NCBI RefSeq assembly: GCF_016888445.1
Contig: NZ_JAFEKF010000004.1
Coordinates: 62,001-126,000, forward strand
DNA: 64,000 nt
Direction of reading: 5' to 3'
Origin: Marinomonas ostreistagni
Lineage (GTDB): Bacteria > Pseudomonadota > Gammaproteobacteria > Pseudomonadales > Marinomonadaceae
Shown here: piece after piece, positions 8,953 through 17,427 of the stretch
Layout: every line of letters starts with the position of its first letter
Numbering within the stretch: position 1 is the stretch's first letter
Position numbers and translations under genes: made by a program
Notes under the pieces: model-generated
Told to the model about the DNA's origin: nothing
Database searches by the model: none
What the model saw: only the letters and a program-made list of their open reading frames with translations

Positions 8953-10617
8953 TTAGTCCTGCCAAGTGACTTTTGCAACCCAAGCGTCGATGTCATGTTG
9001 AGCAAAGTGCTGCAGCCACAGTGTTTGCTGCTCCTGCAGGCGGTCGTTGGGTGCTTTTACTTCAATCAGTTCAAAGTTCTGGGCACTTGGATCAAAACGA
9101 ATCAAGTCCGGCAGCCCTTTTTTGTGATGTTTTAGGTCTTGCATTAGATAATCAAAGATGGCGCTTAAGGCATCCACTGAGATACATGTCAGTGCCTGAC
9201 CCAGTAACTCTTGGGTCAACGCTGGCCAATAAATAAAGCGACAACTGATACCATATTTTTCAGCAAAGCGTTGCTGTATGAGATCGCGGTAGGTGCCATC
9301 CTCAAGTGCCTGCTGAACTTGCATGAGTGGTGCTTGGCGTCGGCTGAAGAATTGGTCACTGTAGAGGTCTTTGGGGCTGCTTTGAAACGGATGAAAAAAG
9401 GCCCCAGGTACAGGTGCATAGATAACCTCCCAGTAGAGTAGTGCCCAAAGCGCTGGCAAGAGTAAGTTTTCGACGTAATACACGGGGGCTCGAGGCGATT
9501 GCTGCTGTAAATAGTCTGCCACTGCTCGCTCTACGCTTTGTGTGTCTTTAACTAGTGTCAACTGCCGGACTTTAGGTATAAAAGCCGTTGTTTTGGCGAT
9601 GCTTTGGCCGAGCTTTTTCTGTGCTCGATGTAACACTCTTTGCAGTAATGTGTAGGTTTCTTGGTGACTGGTTTTCTCAAGCAGCTGGTGTGCTTGCGCT
9701 ACGACGTCTTGAGGCGTGGCGCTGCGTTCTAATAAACGTAGGTAGCGGACATTAGCATGATTACCCAAGGTGCAACGGTAGTATTGCATGGCTGAGTCTG
9801 GCTCGCCTTGCTTTTCCAGTTGCTGCGCCCACAGGAAGCAAAGACGCTGACGACGCTTTTCTAGCCAAGGGTTTTCGAAAGGGGTGTGCAGCAAGATGGT
9901 GTGTTGTTTGTCTGTATAGGCCCCGTTATCCAGTGCTTGTCGCAACACTTCTAGCTGCAGATAGGTATCGATCTCTTGACGGCTTTGAAAGGCTCTAGAT
10001 TGCGGCGTTAGCTCAACCGTTTCATATTGTATGTGGCCAAGCTCAGTCACAATAAACTCAGACCAGTCTTGATGCAGGTTGCCAAAAAACATCAGTTGGA
10101 TCCGTGCAAACAGTTCTGGCTGTTGCAGCTCGACCCAAGTGCCAGGCATGCCCCATTGCGAGAAACTTTTACACATGTCTGACGGGAACGTTTGTTCAAG
10201 ATGCTGTCTTAGTAAAGCCTTTGCTGATGACTTGTTGAGCGGTGCTAAGTCTTGGTGTTGTATGACTTGAGCAAGTTGCTCTTTGGTAGCCTTATGACAC
10301 AATGACGCCACACCAATCAGCGGGTCTAGCGTTATATAATGTTGGGTGCCGAGTTGGGTGATGGCGGCGGAGATATCGGCTATTTCAGGATAGTGTAAGC
10401 GCTCGCTGTCAAACAGTTCGCCACGGCGCATGATCAAACGCGTCAGCAGGGCTTGGGCGTCTGGAGCAAGGTTGAAAATGCCTTCCAAAGTCGCCACTTC
10501 GGAATCTGTGAGAAGATCACTGTGATGATTTAAGACCCAGCGCCAAACGCTTTTGGCATTGTCTAGGTAATAAGTCTGTTGGCTAAGAGAAGCTGATTTA
10601 AAGCGGCTGTCGCTCAT
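8953..10617 (-). CDS. FAN1-like VRR-NUC structure-specific nuclease
   Basis: The protein resembles bacterial FAN1, a 5'-flap endonuclease/exonuclease able to process branched and cross-linked DNA. At 554 residues it has the family's bacterial length. The C-terminus carries the PD-(D/E)xK nuclease core: GLPDLI with Asp504, then FELIEVKAPNDRLQEQQ with Glu519 and Lys521. The upstream region is alpha-helical with TPR-like repeats (about 250-330, for example AMQYYRCTLG) and an N-terminal SAP-like part. The start is the ATG at 10617. It is placed just before fdhD in the same direction, a pairing that looks positional rather than functional. The function is inferred from the domain only. Confidence 0.86.
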   Translation of the reverse strand: MSDSRFKSASLSQQTYYLDNAKSVWRWVLNHHSDLLTDSEVATLEGIFNLAPDAQALLTRLIMRRGELFDSERLHYPEIADISAAITQLGTQHYITLDPLIGVASLCHKATKEQLAQVIQHQDLAPLNKSSAKALLRQHLEQTFPSDMCKSFSQWGMPGTWVELQQPELFARIQLMFFGNLHQDWSEFIVTELGHIQYETVELTPQSRAFQSRQEIDTYLQLEVLRQALDNGAYTDKQHTILLHTPFENPWLEKRRQRLCFLWAQQLEKQGEPDSAMQYYRCTLGNHANVRYLRLLERSATPQDVVAQAHQLLEKTSHQETYTLLQRVLHRAQKKLGQSIAKTTAFIPKVRQLTLVKDTQSVERAVADYLQQQSPRAPVYYVENLLLPALWALLYWEVIYAPVPGAFFHPFQSSPKDLYSDQFFSRRQAPLMQVQQALEDGTYRDLIQQRFAEKYGISCRFIYWPALTQELLGQALTCISVDALSAIFDYLMQDLKHHKKGLPDLIRFDPSAQNFELIEVKAPNDRLQEQQTLWLQHFAQHDIDAWVAKVTWQD

Positions 10618-10725
10618 AGAAAATATTGGAATACCTGTAATTTCGATAGATTTGCACGCGTCAAGCTGTCATTTTTTTTTGGACTCAGGCAAGATGTTGC
10701 ATTCTTAAGAATATCAGTAGGTAAT

Positions 10726-10744
10726 CTGCTAATTAAGTTAGCAG
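10726..10744. promoter_or_regulatory. Inverted repeat upstream of the M23 peptidase gene
   Basis: A perfect 7-base inverted repeat, CTGCTAA-TTAAG-TTAGCAG, lies 52 bases before the peptidase start in the divergent gap between the nuclease and the peptidase genes. It has no T-run, so it is not a terminator. It may be an operator, or it may be chance. The rest of this 179-base gap shows no other clear element. Confidence 0.25.
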
Positions 10745-10796
10745 TGCATACCCTAATACGGCAGCAGAGAGCTGTCTTGGAAAGAAGTTACTCTCT

Positions 10797-12185
10797 ATGG
10801 TTCATCCTATAAAAAAACTACGCTGGCTACCGAAAGGTCCGCGCCTATGGGCACTGCTCATTGTATCGGTATTTGTGTTGTTTTTGCTAATTTATGATAA
10901 CGCTGTTACGGACGATCAGCGTGATGAAAACTACCAAGCTATGCCCAATAGCCGCATTGAACTGGCGCCCATTAGCGCGCAGGTAGCCGATGCGCCCAAG
11001 CCCCCTTCCTTAGATGCGTTAGCGCCAGCATTGCCAGACGGCATTGGCGAGCGCGTGACACAAGATGAGATGGCGCCTTCTTTGGAAGGTCAAATGGCAC
11101 AGTCAGTCGATAAACCGCGCTTGGTAGAACACACCATCGAATCGGGTAATACCCTTGAAGGCATTTTTAATAAATATGGCTTCCCGATTTCGACCATGTA
11201 CGAATTACTTGAAGCCGATCAAGAATACTTGGTGCTAGAGCCGCTGCAAGTCGGCGATAAGTTACGCTTTAAAACCGATGAAAAAGATCAGCTGGTCGCT
11301 TTGTCGCGTCGTATTGACCCCAGTAAAACCATCACCTATGTGAAGCATGATGAAGGTGGCTTCATGTATACCGAAGATGTGAAGCCGATCAACTATGTGC
11401 AGTACACAAAACACGGTGAAGTGCAGGGCAGTTTTTACTTATCGGCGAAGCGTACAGGCTTGTCTGATGCCAATGTCATGGTCATCAGTGACCTATTGAA
11501 AAACCGTCTCGACTTTAGACGTGATTTGCGCAAAGGTGATGAGTTTGATGTGGTGCTCAAGCAGGGTGAAGTAGACGGACAAACGTTTGGTTCAGTGCAA
11601 GTCGAAGCGGTTCGCATCAAAGTGCGCGGTGAGTACTACCAAGCCTTCTTGCATACCGATGGTCGTTTCTATGATGCCGATGGTAATAGTTTGACGCCAG
11701 CGCTACGCCGTTGGCCGACATCGGTGCGCTATCGCATCAGTTCAGGATTCAATCCTAACCGCTTGCACCCTGTGACGGGGCGTCCAGCGCCGCATAATGG
11801 TACCGACTTAGCAACGCCAACTGGTACCAAAGTCTATGCGACCGGTGATGGCATTGTGACCCGTACGGCGAATCACCGCTATGCAGGCAAATACATCGAT
11901 ATTGATAACATCGGTAAGTACAACACGCGCTTCCTACACTTGAATAAGATTCTGGTGAAGCGTGGTCAGCGTGTGAAGCGTGGTCAGGTGATTGCTTTAT
12001 CAGGGGCCACCGGACGTATCACTGGGCCGCACTTGCACTATGAGCTACATGTGAATGGTCGTCCAGTGAATCCGATGACGGCCAAGATTCCAACCATGCA
12101 GTCGATCCCGAGCGACGAGCAGGCTGGATTTAAAGCATCCATAGGCAAATGGACACAGCTGATGGATGCACAGCAAGAGCTGTAA
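10797..12185 (+). CDS. Murein DD-endopeptidase, M23 family, MepM-like
   Basis: A membrane-anchored peptidoglycan hydrolase that would cut peptide cross-links in the wall during growth. Of 462 residues, an N-terminal positively charged stretch is followed by one membrane helix (about 15-33). Then comes a LysM/OapA-like segment (about 110-165, VEHTIESGNTLEGIF), a beta-rich middle domain and the LytM/M23 catalytic domain. The zinc ligands and catalytic residues are visible: His333 and Asp337 (HNGTD), then His412 and His414 (GPHLHYELH). Length and order match E. coli MepM (YebA). A strong terminator follows at 12198-12236, so it is monocistronic. Confidence 0.92.
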   Translation: MVHPIKKLRWLPKGPRLWALLIVSVFVLFLLIYDNAVTDDQRDENYQAMPNSRIELAPISAQVADAPKPPSLDALAPALPDGIGERVTQDEMAPSLEGQMAQSVDKPRLVEHTIESGNTLEGIFNKYGFPISTMYELLEADQEYLVLEPLQVGDKLRFKTDEKDQLVALSRRIDPSKTITYVKHDEGGFMYTEDVKPINYVQYTKHGEVQGSFYLSAKRTGLSDANVMVISDLLKNRLDFRRDLRKGDEFDVVLKQGEVDGQTFGSVQVEAVRIKVRGEYYQAFLHTDGRFYDADGNSLTPALRRWPTSVRYRISSGFNPNRLHPVTGRPAPHNGTDLATPTGTKVYATGDGIVTRTANHRYAGKYIDIDNIGKYNTRFLHLNKILVKRGQRVKRGQVIALSGATGRITGPHLHYELHVNGRPVNPMTAKIPTMQSIPSDEQAGFKASIGKWTQLMDAQQEL

Positions 12186-12197
12186 TCCCAAGCCTAT

Positions 12198-12236
12198 AAA
12201 AAAGCCCAGTACTGAAACAGTACTGGGCTTTTTTTT
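12198..12236. terminator. Bidirectional rho-independent terminator
   Basis: An 11-base perfect stem (AGCCCAGTACT, loop GAAAC) is flanked by an A-run on the left and eight Ts on the right. It lies between two convergent genes, the M23 peptidase and the RsgA-type GTPase, and should stop transcription from both sides. Confidence 0.93.
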
Positions 12237-12251
12237 GATCAGTTGGATGAG

Positions 12252-13232
12252 TTAGGCGTCGGAAGCACTGTGCTTACGTGCGCGCGCATCCGAGTTGGCG
12301 CTGCGATGAAACTTATCTTGGGGTTTTGACTTGTAGTCAGCACCATCGTTCATGCCGTAGCTTGAGCGTTTGAATGCGTTAACGTGTTGCGCTTCAATAT
12401 CACCTGCTTCGATGGCTTTACGCACAGCACAGCCTGGCTCGTTAGTGTGTGTGCAATCGTTAAAGCGACACTTAGCCGCAATACGGGCAATCACATCAAA
12501 CCCAGAGGCGTTGGTCAGCTCGGCTTCATTGGCTTGCAGCTCACGCAGCGCAGGTGAATCAAGCAGTACGGCACCATTTGGTAACTGGAATAAGGCGTCT
12601 TGCTGAACACCAAAATGGCTTTCTTCGACGGTGATCAAGCTACGTACTAAGCGTGATTTGCCTGAACCTGGTGCGCCCAAAATAGCCACCGTTTTACCCT
12701 TACGGAATAAACCATTTAATGCTTGTAGTGGTTCATCTGATTTAGCATTCACTGTCTCAATCAGCAGCAGGGGATCTAATTGTTGAATTTGCTCGCGTTT
12801 GGCGTCTGTATCCGCACACAAATCAGCCTTCGTTAGCACTACCACAGCGTCTGCTTCCGCTTCGTGGATCAATTCAAGATAACGTTTAATCAACTCAAGA
12901 TTAAAACTGTCATCCAAGGCGCTTACAATAAATACAGTATCGACATTGGCAGCGATCAACTGATCCTTATCGTCACTGAACAAAGCACTGCGATCCAGTT
13001 TGCGAACAAACTGACCTGACTCATCTAAGACAATCCAATCACCGATGGTCATGTTAGGTAGTGCGGCGTTTGAGCTCAGCGACGCCAGCCCAGATTCTTT
13101 GATCAAACCATAGCCGGATTTGTCAGCATGACAAACGCGGGCAACGTGATTTGATTCAAGGTCCTCTAGTGACAGCTGTTGTTGGAAGTAGGTTTGCCAA
13201 CCTAGCTCAAACAAAGAGATAGATGCATCCAT
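12252..13232 (-). CDS. rsgA: Ribosome small-subunit-dependent GTPase, RsgA/YjeQ family
   Basis: RsgA is a circularly permuted GTPase that assists late 30S maturation. The 326-residue protein shows the permuted order: an OB-like N-terminus, G4 (VVLTKADL), G1 P-loop GAPGSGKS, then G3 as DSPALRE, and a C-terminal zinc knuckle built from CRFNDC, H and EPGC. Two motif details are unusual: the P-loop has Ser-Gly where most RsgA proteins have Val-Gly, and G3 reads DSPA instead of DxPG. It could therefore be a divergent paralogue rather than the main RsgA. The ATG start has GGAG about 10 bases upstream. Confidence 0.85.
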   Translation of the reverse strand: MDASISLFELGWQTYFQQQLSLEDLESNHVARVCHADKSGYGLIKESGLASLSSNAALPNMTIGDWIVLDESGQFVRKLDRSALFSDDKDQLIAANVDTVFIVSALDDSFNLELIKRYLELIHEAEADAVVVLTKADLCADTDAKREQIQQLDPLLLIETVNAKSDEPLQALNGLFRKGKTVAILGAPGSGKSRLVRSLITVEESHFGVQQDALFQLPNGAVLLDSPALRELQANEAELTNASGFDVIARIAAKCRFNDCTHTNEPGCAVRKAIEAGDIEAQHVNAFKRSSYGMNDGADYKSKPQDKFHRSANSDARARKHSASDA

Positions 13233-13536
13233 TTAAAAACTCCAGGTGCGAGCACCAATAAACAATTTACAGAAGACAGCTTGAATGCTTGCGCTGCTTC
13301 CCATTCAGACATCATACCCGCAATCTTCGATGGATTAAGGATTTGACAATTTTTGAGATTAGCACACTGTTTAATCAGGAAAAATCTATTTTTACGATCT
13401 TTTTGCAATCGATTAGAAGCGTGCAAAACTAAGCATAAAAGGCGTCATATAAGGCGTGCGCATTTACCATTGTCAGCTTAACGTATAGTGTTAGAAGCGA
13501 ACGATTAGGCAAGTAAATAAGCTAGGGAGTGTGTTC
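13233..13536. other. Intergenic region between divergent rsgA and the phosphatase-lipid kinase gene
   Basis: About 300 bases without a convincing gene. It must hold both divergent promoters, but I see no strong consensus promoter. Near the right end a GGGAG ribosome site precedes the next gene. A short reading frame on the minus strand overlaps the rsgA start and has no coding signature. Confidence 0.5.
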
Positions 13537-15231
13537 ATGAAGTTGCAGCAAAACATTAAATGGCTATACGTGCTAATCGCGTTCGGCTTCCTTTTATTAG
13601 GGGTGGCGACCACAGACATCTACTTTACCGTTGCTTGGTATTGGTGTGCCGCATCATTTTTTATCGTTAGTCTGGCATACTTTCTTAACAAACCAACTAT
13701 CTTTCGTAAGCGCACGGATGGCTCGATTCCCTATGCTGTGCGCTGGCTTTTCTGGCCGTTTTTATGGATGACACAAATCTATAATTCCATCGCGCGTCAC
13801 TGTGATAGCACGCCAGCCATCCAAGAAATAGAACCAGGCCTTTTCTTAGCTAGACGTTTATTCCCTTCCGATTTACATAGCCTTAAGCATCATAATATCT
13901 GTGCGGTACTGGATGTGACCACAGAGTTTAATTCCCTAAATTGGACCTTGGTCGGTGAGGGGATCGATTACTTAAACGTGCCTGTGTTGGATCACTCGGT
14001 GCCGACCTTAGTGCAAACCCAGCGTGCGCTGAATTGGATTCATACGCACCGTAAAGGCGGCCGTAGTGTGATTGTGCATTGTGCTCTAGGGCGCGGACGC
14101 TCGGTATTTTTAATGGCGGCCTACCTACTAAGCCAGCACCCAAACAAAACCCCTTTGGCGATTCTGAAACACATTACCAGTATTCGCCAAAGTGCCAATC
14201 TTAATAAGCGCCAGCTTAAAGTCTTGACGCGTATGCATCACAAAAAACAACTGGTAGTGCATAACACTGCTTGGCTGATTGCTAACCCTGTGGCCGGTAA
14301 GCGCCAGTGGGAGCAGAGCAAGCAGCATATTTTGGATACTCTTGGGCCCTATTATAATTTAACCGTACGCACCACATCGCCCGAACACAACGGCTCCTAT
14401 TGGGCGAAAAAGGCCTTGGCTCAGCGCCCCGATATGATCATCGCTTGTGGTGGCGATGGTACGGTGGCGGAAGTCGCTCAAGAGCTGGTCAACTCGACCG
14501 TACGCTTGGGGATTATTCCGCTTGGGACGGCCAATGCCTTGAGTTACTCGCTGTGCGGTATTGGTGTCAAAATCAATCCCATTGATACCGCTTGCCTGAC
14601 CTTGATTGAGGGGATTGAGACGCGTATCGACACCGCCCGCTGTAACGATGAGGTCATGTTGCTACTGTGTGGTGTTGGCTATGAAGAACAGATGATCGAA
14701 AAAGCCGATCGTTCGAAGAAGAACGCCAGTGGCCAACTTGCTTATTTACAGGGATTATCCGAAGCGGTCAGCGATAATATCTCTCGTACTTACAACGTTT
14801 GCATCAATGACGAAGAGCCCTTTGAGATTCATACGCCAAGTTTGACCATTGCCAATGCATCACCGGTCACGACGCTACTGGCACAAGGTCGTGGATCACC
14901 TGATATCAGTGATGGCCTACTGGATCTTACTTGGTTGTCACCAGATCGAGCGCAAATTTTCAATTTGGTCGAGTTGGTTGGACATGGCTTAACCAGTCGA
15001 GTTAGTCACCATGAATATGAAGGGGTGCACCACAAAACCGCTTATCGTGTGACGTTAAGCGCCGCGGGTGAGTCATTGCCTTACGTATTGGATGGAGAAG
15101 TGCGTGAGGCGGATGAGATTAAGGTGGAGGTGATACCTAAGTCATTGAGTGTCATGGTGCCAGCGAAGCTGGATGTGGCGCGTGATGAAGTGGAAGAGGA
15201 GGCGCAACCTGCAGTCGCGTCCTCTTCATAG
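13537..15231 (+). CDS. Fused dual-specificity phosphatase and diacylglycerol/sphingosine kinase-like protein
   Basis: A 564-residue membrane protein with two enzymatic modules. Two or three hydrophobic helices at the N-terminus (about 8-60) are followed by a tyrosine/dual-specificity phosphatase domain. Its active loop is HCALGRGRS, with Cys182 and Arg188 forming CX5R. Then comes a DAGK catalytic domain: WLIANPVAGKRQW, the nucleotide loop CGGDGT (304-309), and PLGTANALSYSL. Its role is not known. By family it could dephosphorylate a lipid or protein and phosphorylate a lipid such as diacylglycerol. ATG 13537 is preferred over GTG 13531 because GGGAG sits 7 bases before it. The adjacent lipoprotein gene converges from the other strand. 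Confidence 0.85.
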   Translation: MKLQQNIKWLYVLIAFGFLLLGVATTDIYFTVAWYWCAASFFIVSLAYFLNKPTIFRKRTDGSIPYAVRWLFWPFLWMTQIYNSIARHCDSTPAIQEIEPGLFLARRLFPSDLHSLKHHNICAVLDVTTEFNSLNWTLVGEGIDYLNVPVLDHSVPTLVQTQRALNWIHTHRKGGRSVIVHCALGRGRSVFLMAAYLLSQHPNKTPLAILKHITSIRQSANLNKRQLKVLTRMHHKKQLVVHNTAWLIANPVAGKRQWEQSKQHILDTLGPYYNLTVRTTSPEHNGSYWAKKALAQRPDMIIACGGDGTVAEVAQELVNSTVRLGIIPLGTANALSYSLCGIGVKINPIDTACLTLIEGIETRIDTARCNDEVMLLLCGVGYEEQMIEKADRSKKNASGQLAYLQGLSEAVSDNISRTYNVCINDEEPFEIHTPSLTIANASPVTTLLAQGRGSPDISDGLLDLTWLSPDRAQIFNLVELVGHGLTSRVSHHEYEGVHHKTAYRVTLSAAGESLPYVLDGEVREADEIKVEVIPKSLSVMVPAKLDVARDEVEEEAQPAVASSS

Positions 15232-15236
15232 AAGGT

Positions 15237-15977
15237 TTATTCGCCCTGAACTCGAATAGTTAACGTCCCTGACACCGTGCCTTGTTGGTCGGCTGTTGGG
15301 GCGTCAAAGTCAACTTCGTATTTACTACGGTTAGGGCCAAAAGAGCCAATCAACTGATCGTTGATCAACACTTGGTAACGCTCGCTAAATGTCAAACGTA
15401 ACGGCTCAGAGTTAGAATTTTCGGCAAGTAGGTTTTCATTTAAACGCACAATACGTGATTCACCGCGTACCCAATGGCCAACTAAAGGCTGCGCCGCAAA
15501 GTCCTGCGCTTTATCGACGGATAAATCCGATAAGTACACTTTTAGCGTGTCACCACGTTGTGGCGCTTGACGACGCTGCTCAACGCGCTGATCCAATTCA
15601 AAAATATTTTGCGTCAGTGCGGCATTAAATTCTTTTAGGTTTTCGATGCGCTGGCGTAGCACTTGGCTGCTGCCTTCTGCGGCTTGTGTATCAGGCGATG
15701 CAAGGCTCTCACCCACGCGTGTATCCAGCTCAGCGATATTTTGTAGGGCCAGCTTTTGTTGGGTCTTAAGCTCTTGTTGCAGTGCTTGAGTATCAGACGC
15801 AGCGTTTTCACGTACACTATCGATCGCGCTGGTGTGTTCTTGTTTGTTTTGTTGTGTGGGTTCTACCGCAGCATTTGGCTCAGTTGCGGTGGGCGTAGAA
15901 GACGTTTGTTTCGTGGGGAAGGAACAAGCCGCTAATACCAAAGGTAACAACATAAAATAGGCGCGCATAATCCTCAT
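15237..15977 (-). CDS. Putative outer-membrane lipoprotein of unknown function
   Basis: The 246-residue protein begins with a short lipoprotein signal ending in LVLAAC, so Cys would be lipidated. A Thr/Gln-rich spacer follows, then a long coiled-coil region (about 55-140, rich in Gln, Glu and Leu), and a C-terminal beta-rich part (about 150-240). I do not recognise a named family. The start at 15977 is chosen because AGGAAAGAG lies just upstream and the lipobox then falls at the right distance; the frame stays open 32 codons further upstream. It is convergent with the phosphatase-kinase gene, only 5 bases away, and about 125 bases downstream of the hisA-like gene. Confidence 0.75.
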   Translation of the reverse strand: MRIMRAYFMLLPLVLAACSFPTKQTSSTPTATEPNAAVEPTQQNKQEHTSAIDSVRENAASDTQALQQELKTQQKLALQNIAELDTRVGESLASPDTQAAEGSSQVLRQRIENLKEFNAALTQNIFELDQRVEQRRQAPQRGDTLKVYLSDLSVDKAQDFAAQPLVGHWVRGESRIVRLNENLLAENSNSEPLRLTFSERYQVLINDQLIGSFGPNRSKYEVDFDAPTADQQGTVSGTLTIRVQGE

Positions 15978-16061
15978 GGTCGAACTCTTTCCTACTGTCA
16001 ATAAAAAATAAGCGCCAAGTATGCGGCAATGCTTAAGCGATGTCGAGTAAATGGCAAGAGC

Positions 16062-16095
16062 ACTGCCAAACACTGCATAGTCAGTGCTTGGCAGT
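16062..16095 (-). terminator. Hairpin downstream of the hisA-like gene
   Basis: A long near-perfect hairpin (ACTGCCAA-x-CACTG, 6-base loop, CAGTG-x-TTGGCAGT) lies just after the stop codon of the hisA-like gene. It lacks a strong T-run, so it may be a weak terminator or an RNA-stabilising structure before the lipoprotein gene. Confidence 0.45.
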
Positions 16096-16102
16096 CATAA
16101 AA

Positions 16103-16873
16103 TTATGCGTTTTGTTGGCGATTCCATTGTAGACATTCATCTAACGTTACGCCTGAGCCACCAAAAATATCCAAGGCACTGCCGATGGTTAAGTCGACTT
16201 GGCCATTAGAGAGTTCGTGTACACGCTTCAAATCCGCCAGTGAGCGTGCACCGCCCGCATAGGTAATGTCGACCGGGCAGCCTTGTCCTAATAATTGAAC
16301 CAGGTCTTCATCGATACCAGCTTGAAGTCCTTCTACATCGGCTGCGTGAATCAAAAACTCATCACAGTGATTGGCCAACTCGGTTAGGTTGTCGACGTTG
16401 ACTTCGGTTGATGTGATGGTTTGCCAGCGATCCGTGGCGATGAACCAGCTGTTGCCTACACGACGACAGCTTAAGTCCAGCACCAAACGCTCGACACCTG
16501 TTTCGCGCTTGATTTGATCTAGTTTGTCCCAGGAAAACTCACCGCCCTCAAATAAAAAAGAGGTCACGATCACATGCGACGCGCCAGCGTTGAGGTAGTC
16601 TGTCGCATTGCGCACATTTACCCCGCCACCGTACTGGAGGCCGTTTGGGTAAGCGCGTAGGGCGCTCAGTGCTTCAAGTTTGTTTTCTTTGTCCTTACCC
16701 AATGCAATGACGTGTCCTCCTGTTAGCTCATGCTCACGGTAAAGGCTGGCGTAATAGGCGGCATCGTATTCGCTGATGAAGTTCTCTTTTGCGCCGTCAT
16801 CATTCAAGCTACCACCAACAATTTGCTTCACTCTGCCTTGGTGTAGGTCGATACATGGACGAAATAGTGTCAC
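16103..16873 (-). CDS. hisA: HisA-type ProFAR isomerase, eukaryote-like form
   Basis: The predicted enzyme is 5-ProFAR isomerase (1-(5-phosphoribosyl)-5-[(5-phosphoribosylamino)methylideneamino]imidazole-4-carboxamide isomerase) of histidine synthesis, a TIM barrel. Its motifs follow the fungal/plant type rather than the usual bacterial HisA: CIDLHQGRVKQIVGG, LVLDLSCRR, EFLIHAADVEGLQAGID, then YAGGARSLADLK and VDLTIGSALDIFGG. These closely match what I recall of yeast HIS6. Both catalytic Asp positions are present, in CIDL and AADVEG. The GTG at 16873 (256 residues) is preferred: GGAG lies 6 bases upstream and the product has the family's length. A longer frame open to 16969 has no such site. 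No other his gene is nearby. Confidence 0.87.
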   Translation of the reverse strand: MTLFRPCIDLHQGRVKQIVGGSLNDDGAKENFISEYDAAYYASLYREHELTGGHVIALGKDKENKLEALSALRAYPNGLQYGGGVNVRNATDYLNAGASHVIVTSFLFEGGEFSWDKLDQIKRETGVERLVLDLSCRRVGNSWFIATDRWQTITSTEVNVDNLTELANHCDEFLIHAADVEGLQAGIDEDLVQLLGQGCPVDITYAGGARSLADLKRVHELSNGQVDLTIGSALDIFGGSGVTLDECLQWNRQQNA

Positions 16874-17007
16874 TGCGGGCTCCGGTATATTGGTAAAAAG
16901 GGAGGTGATTGTAACTAATGTGTCAAAAGATGCGAAGTAAGATTCGCCACTGAACGCATCCTGATACAATTAGCGACCTACATTCGGCAACTCTTAAGAG
17001 CGTATTA

Positions 17008-17427
17008 ATGCTAGCAATCTCAAATACTGTGGTAATTCCTGAGGGCGACATTGAGTTAACAGCGATTCGCGCGCAAGGCGCGGGTGGGCAAAACGTTAAT
17101 AAAGTCGCCAGTGCGATTCATCTACGCTTTGACGTGCCTAACTCTTCATTACCAGACGTCTACAAGGAAAAGTTGCTGGCGCTGAAAGATACCCGCATCA
17201 GTAAAGAGGGTGTGATTGTCATCAAGGCTCAGCAGTTTCGTACCCAAGAGGCGAACCGCGAGGATGCCTTGCAACGCCTGAAAGCGTTAATTCTCAGTGC
17301 CATGAAGACTTATAAAGTCAGACGCGCCACCAAACCTTCCCGTAGCTCTCAGCGCAAACGCGTTGATGCTAAAAAACAGCGTGGTCAGATTAAAAGCCAG
17401 CGCCGTGCTAAGTGGACTGAATGTTGA
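17008..17427 (+). CDS. arfB: Alternative ribosome-rescue factor ArfB (peptidyl-tRNA hydrolase)
   Basis: ArfB (YaeJ) releases peptides from ribosomes stalled on truncated mRNA. The 139-residue protein has the class-I release-factor catalytic GGQ at 26-28 in AQGAGGQNVNKV. Its C-terminal tail is very basic (about 105-139, SRSSQRKRVDAKKQRG), which in this family inserts into the empty mRNA channel. It has no codon-recognition domain, so it is not a standard release factor. It is divergent from the hisA-like gene. Confidence 0.94.
   Translation: MLAISNTVVIPEGDIELTAIRAQGAGGQNVNKVASAIHLRFDVPNSSLPDVYKEKLLALKDTRISKEGVIVIKAQQFRTQEANREDALQRLKALILSAMKTYKVRRATKPSRSSQRKRVDAKKQRGQIKSQRRAKWTEC

Noticed and set aside
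16874-16969. Upstream extension of the hisA-like gene (longer start at 16969)
   Set aside because: The extra 32 residues have no family match, and a better ribosome site supports the GTG at 16873.
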